14,258 bases of DNA, taken from NCBI GenBank assembly GCA_013289785.1, contig JABCZE010000009.1:1-14258 (forward strand), in the 5' to 3' direction. Below, piece after piece: positions 13,993-14,258 of this stretch (positions are counted from its first letter, which is position 1; the number at the start of each line of letters is the position of its first letter). Source of the stretch: Vulcanimicrobiota bacterium. GTDB taxonomy: Bacteria > Vulcanimicrobiota > Vulcanimicrobiia > Vulcanimicrobiales > Vulcanimicrobiaceae. Made by a program: the position numbers and the translations under genes. The notes beneath the pieces were generated by a model. The model was not told the origin of the DNA and did not search any database. It worked only from the letters and a program-made list of their open reading frames with translations.

Positions 13993-14258
13993 GGAAACCC
14001 TCCCCGACGGCGCGCGCACGTTCGAAGCGCGCCTGCAAGTGCAATGGGCCGACGTTGACGTGGTCGGAATCATGTATTTTGCGGCCTACCCGCGCTTTGC
14101 CGAGTATGCGGAGATGCAAATGTTTGCCGAACTCGGTTTTCCGTACGAGTCGGTATTCACGCAGTACAACTTTTGGCTGCCGCGCGTTCGGGTGGAGGCG
14201 GAGTATCACGCGCCTGCGATGATGAGCGATTGGCTGAGAATGCGGACGCATATCGAGC
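13979..14258 (+). CDS. Hotdog-fold acyl-CoA thioesterase (4HBT/YbgC-like), N-terminal part
   Basis: Ninety-three codons are visible before the window ends. After a short lead, QVQWADVDVVGIMYFAAYPR (20-39) matches the catalytic helix entry of the 4-hydroxybenzoyl-CoA thioesterase family. D25 stands at the place of the catalytic aspartate. FAEYAEMQMFAELGFPYE, then RVRVEAEYHAPAMMSDWL, follows the expected order of the central helix and strand. The enzyme would hydrolyse an acyl-CoA thioester in the cytoplasm; the acyl group is unknown. The ATG overlaps the ribE 3' end by 14 bp, which suggests co-translation with the riboflavin genes. A metabolic link to riboflavin is not evident. Roughly a third of a typical ~140-residue protein is missing. 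Confidence 0.85.
   Translation, partial: MARYKETLPDGARTFEARLQVQWADVDVVGIMYFAAYPRFAEYAEMQMFAELGFPYESVFTQYNFWLPRVRVEAEYHAPAMMSDWLRMRTHIE

Noticed and set aside
1..14258. CRISPR array, tRNA or insertion sequence
   Set aside because: The three repeat copies are far apart and have no spacers; no cloverleaf-like sequence or transposase was seen.

Overview
The window is about 14.3 kb of GC-rich bacterial DNA. It is densely packed with housekeeping genes, nearly all on the + strand. GTG starts and 4-bp gene overlaps are frequent. I see no tRNA, rRNA, CRISPR array, insertion sequence or prophage gene. Gene content and style suit an uncultured high-GC lineage such as Candidatus Eremiobacterota, but that placement is a guess from memory and not shown by the sequence.

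Left edge (1-271, minus): the start of a protein built from tandem ~52-residue W/C/F-rich units, resembling the N-terminal part of certain HNH-endonuclease-type proteins. It is divergent from a sugar-nucleotide block (366-3812). That block holds a mannose-1-phosphate guanylyltransferase-like enzyme, a GT4 glycosyltransferase and an alpha/alpha-toroid carbohydrate-active protein. The last two look like one ancestral gene split by a +1 frame change, because the toroid frame is conserved upstream of its first standard start codon.

Middle (3881-11643): a PcrA/UvrD helicase is followed by dapB-asd-lysC-dapA, which carries out the aspartate-to-dihydrodipicolinate/tetrahydrodipicolinate steps of lysine and diaminopimelate synthesis. 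The chain continues into a WecG/TagA (GT26) glycosyltransferase and a second sugar-nucleotide transferase. All five junctions from dapB to the second transferase are 4-bp ATGA/GTGA overlaps. This implies tight translational coupling of peptidoglycan-precursor synthesis with surface-polymer synthesis.

Right (11683-14258): a ComF-type phosphoribosyltransferase, bifunctional RibD, riboflavin synthase RibE and a truncated hotdog thioesterase. The last three overlap the gene before them, so this is one riboflavin-centred transcription unit.

The most unusual structure is a short dispersed repeat (core TGTCATCCTGAGCG followed by NAGTCGAAGGAC). It occurs three times. One copy sits directly after a stop codon, with an exact 22-bp tandem duplication inside it. 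One fills the pcrA-dapB gap and supplies the Shine-Dalgarno-like bases of dapB. One lies in frame inside ribE, where it adds about eight residues to the enzyme.
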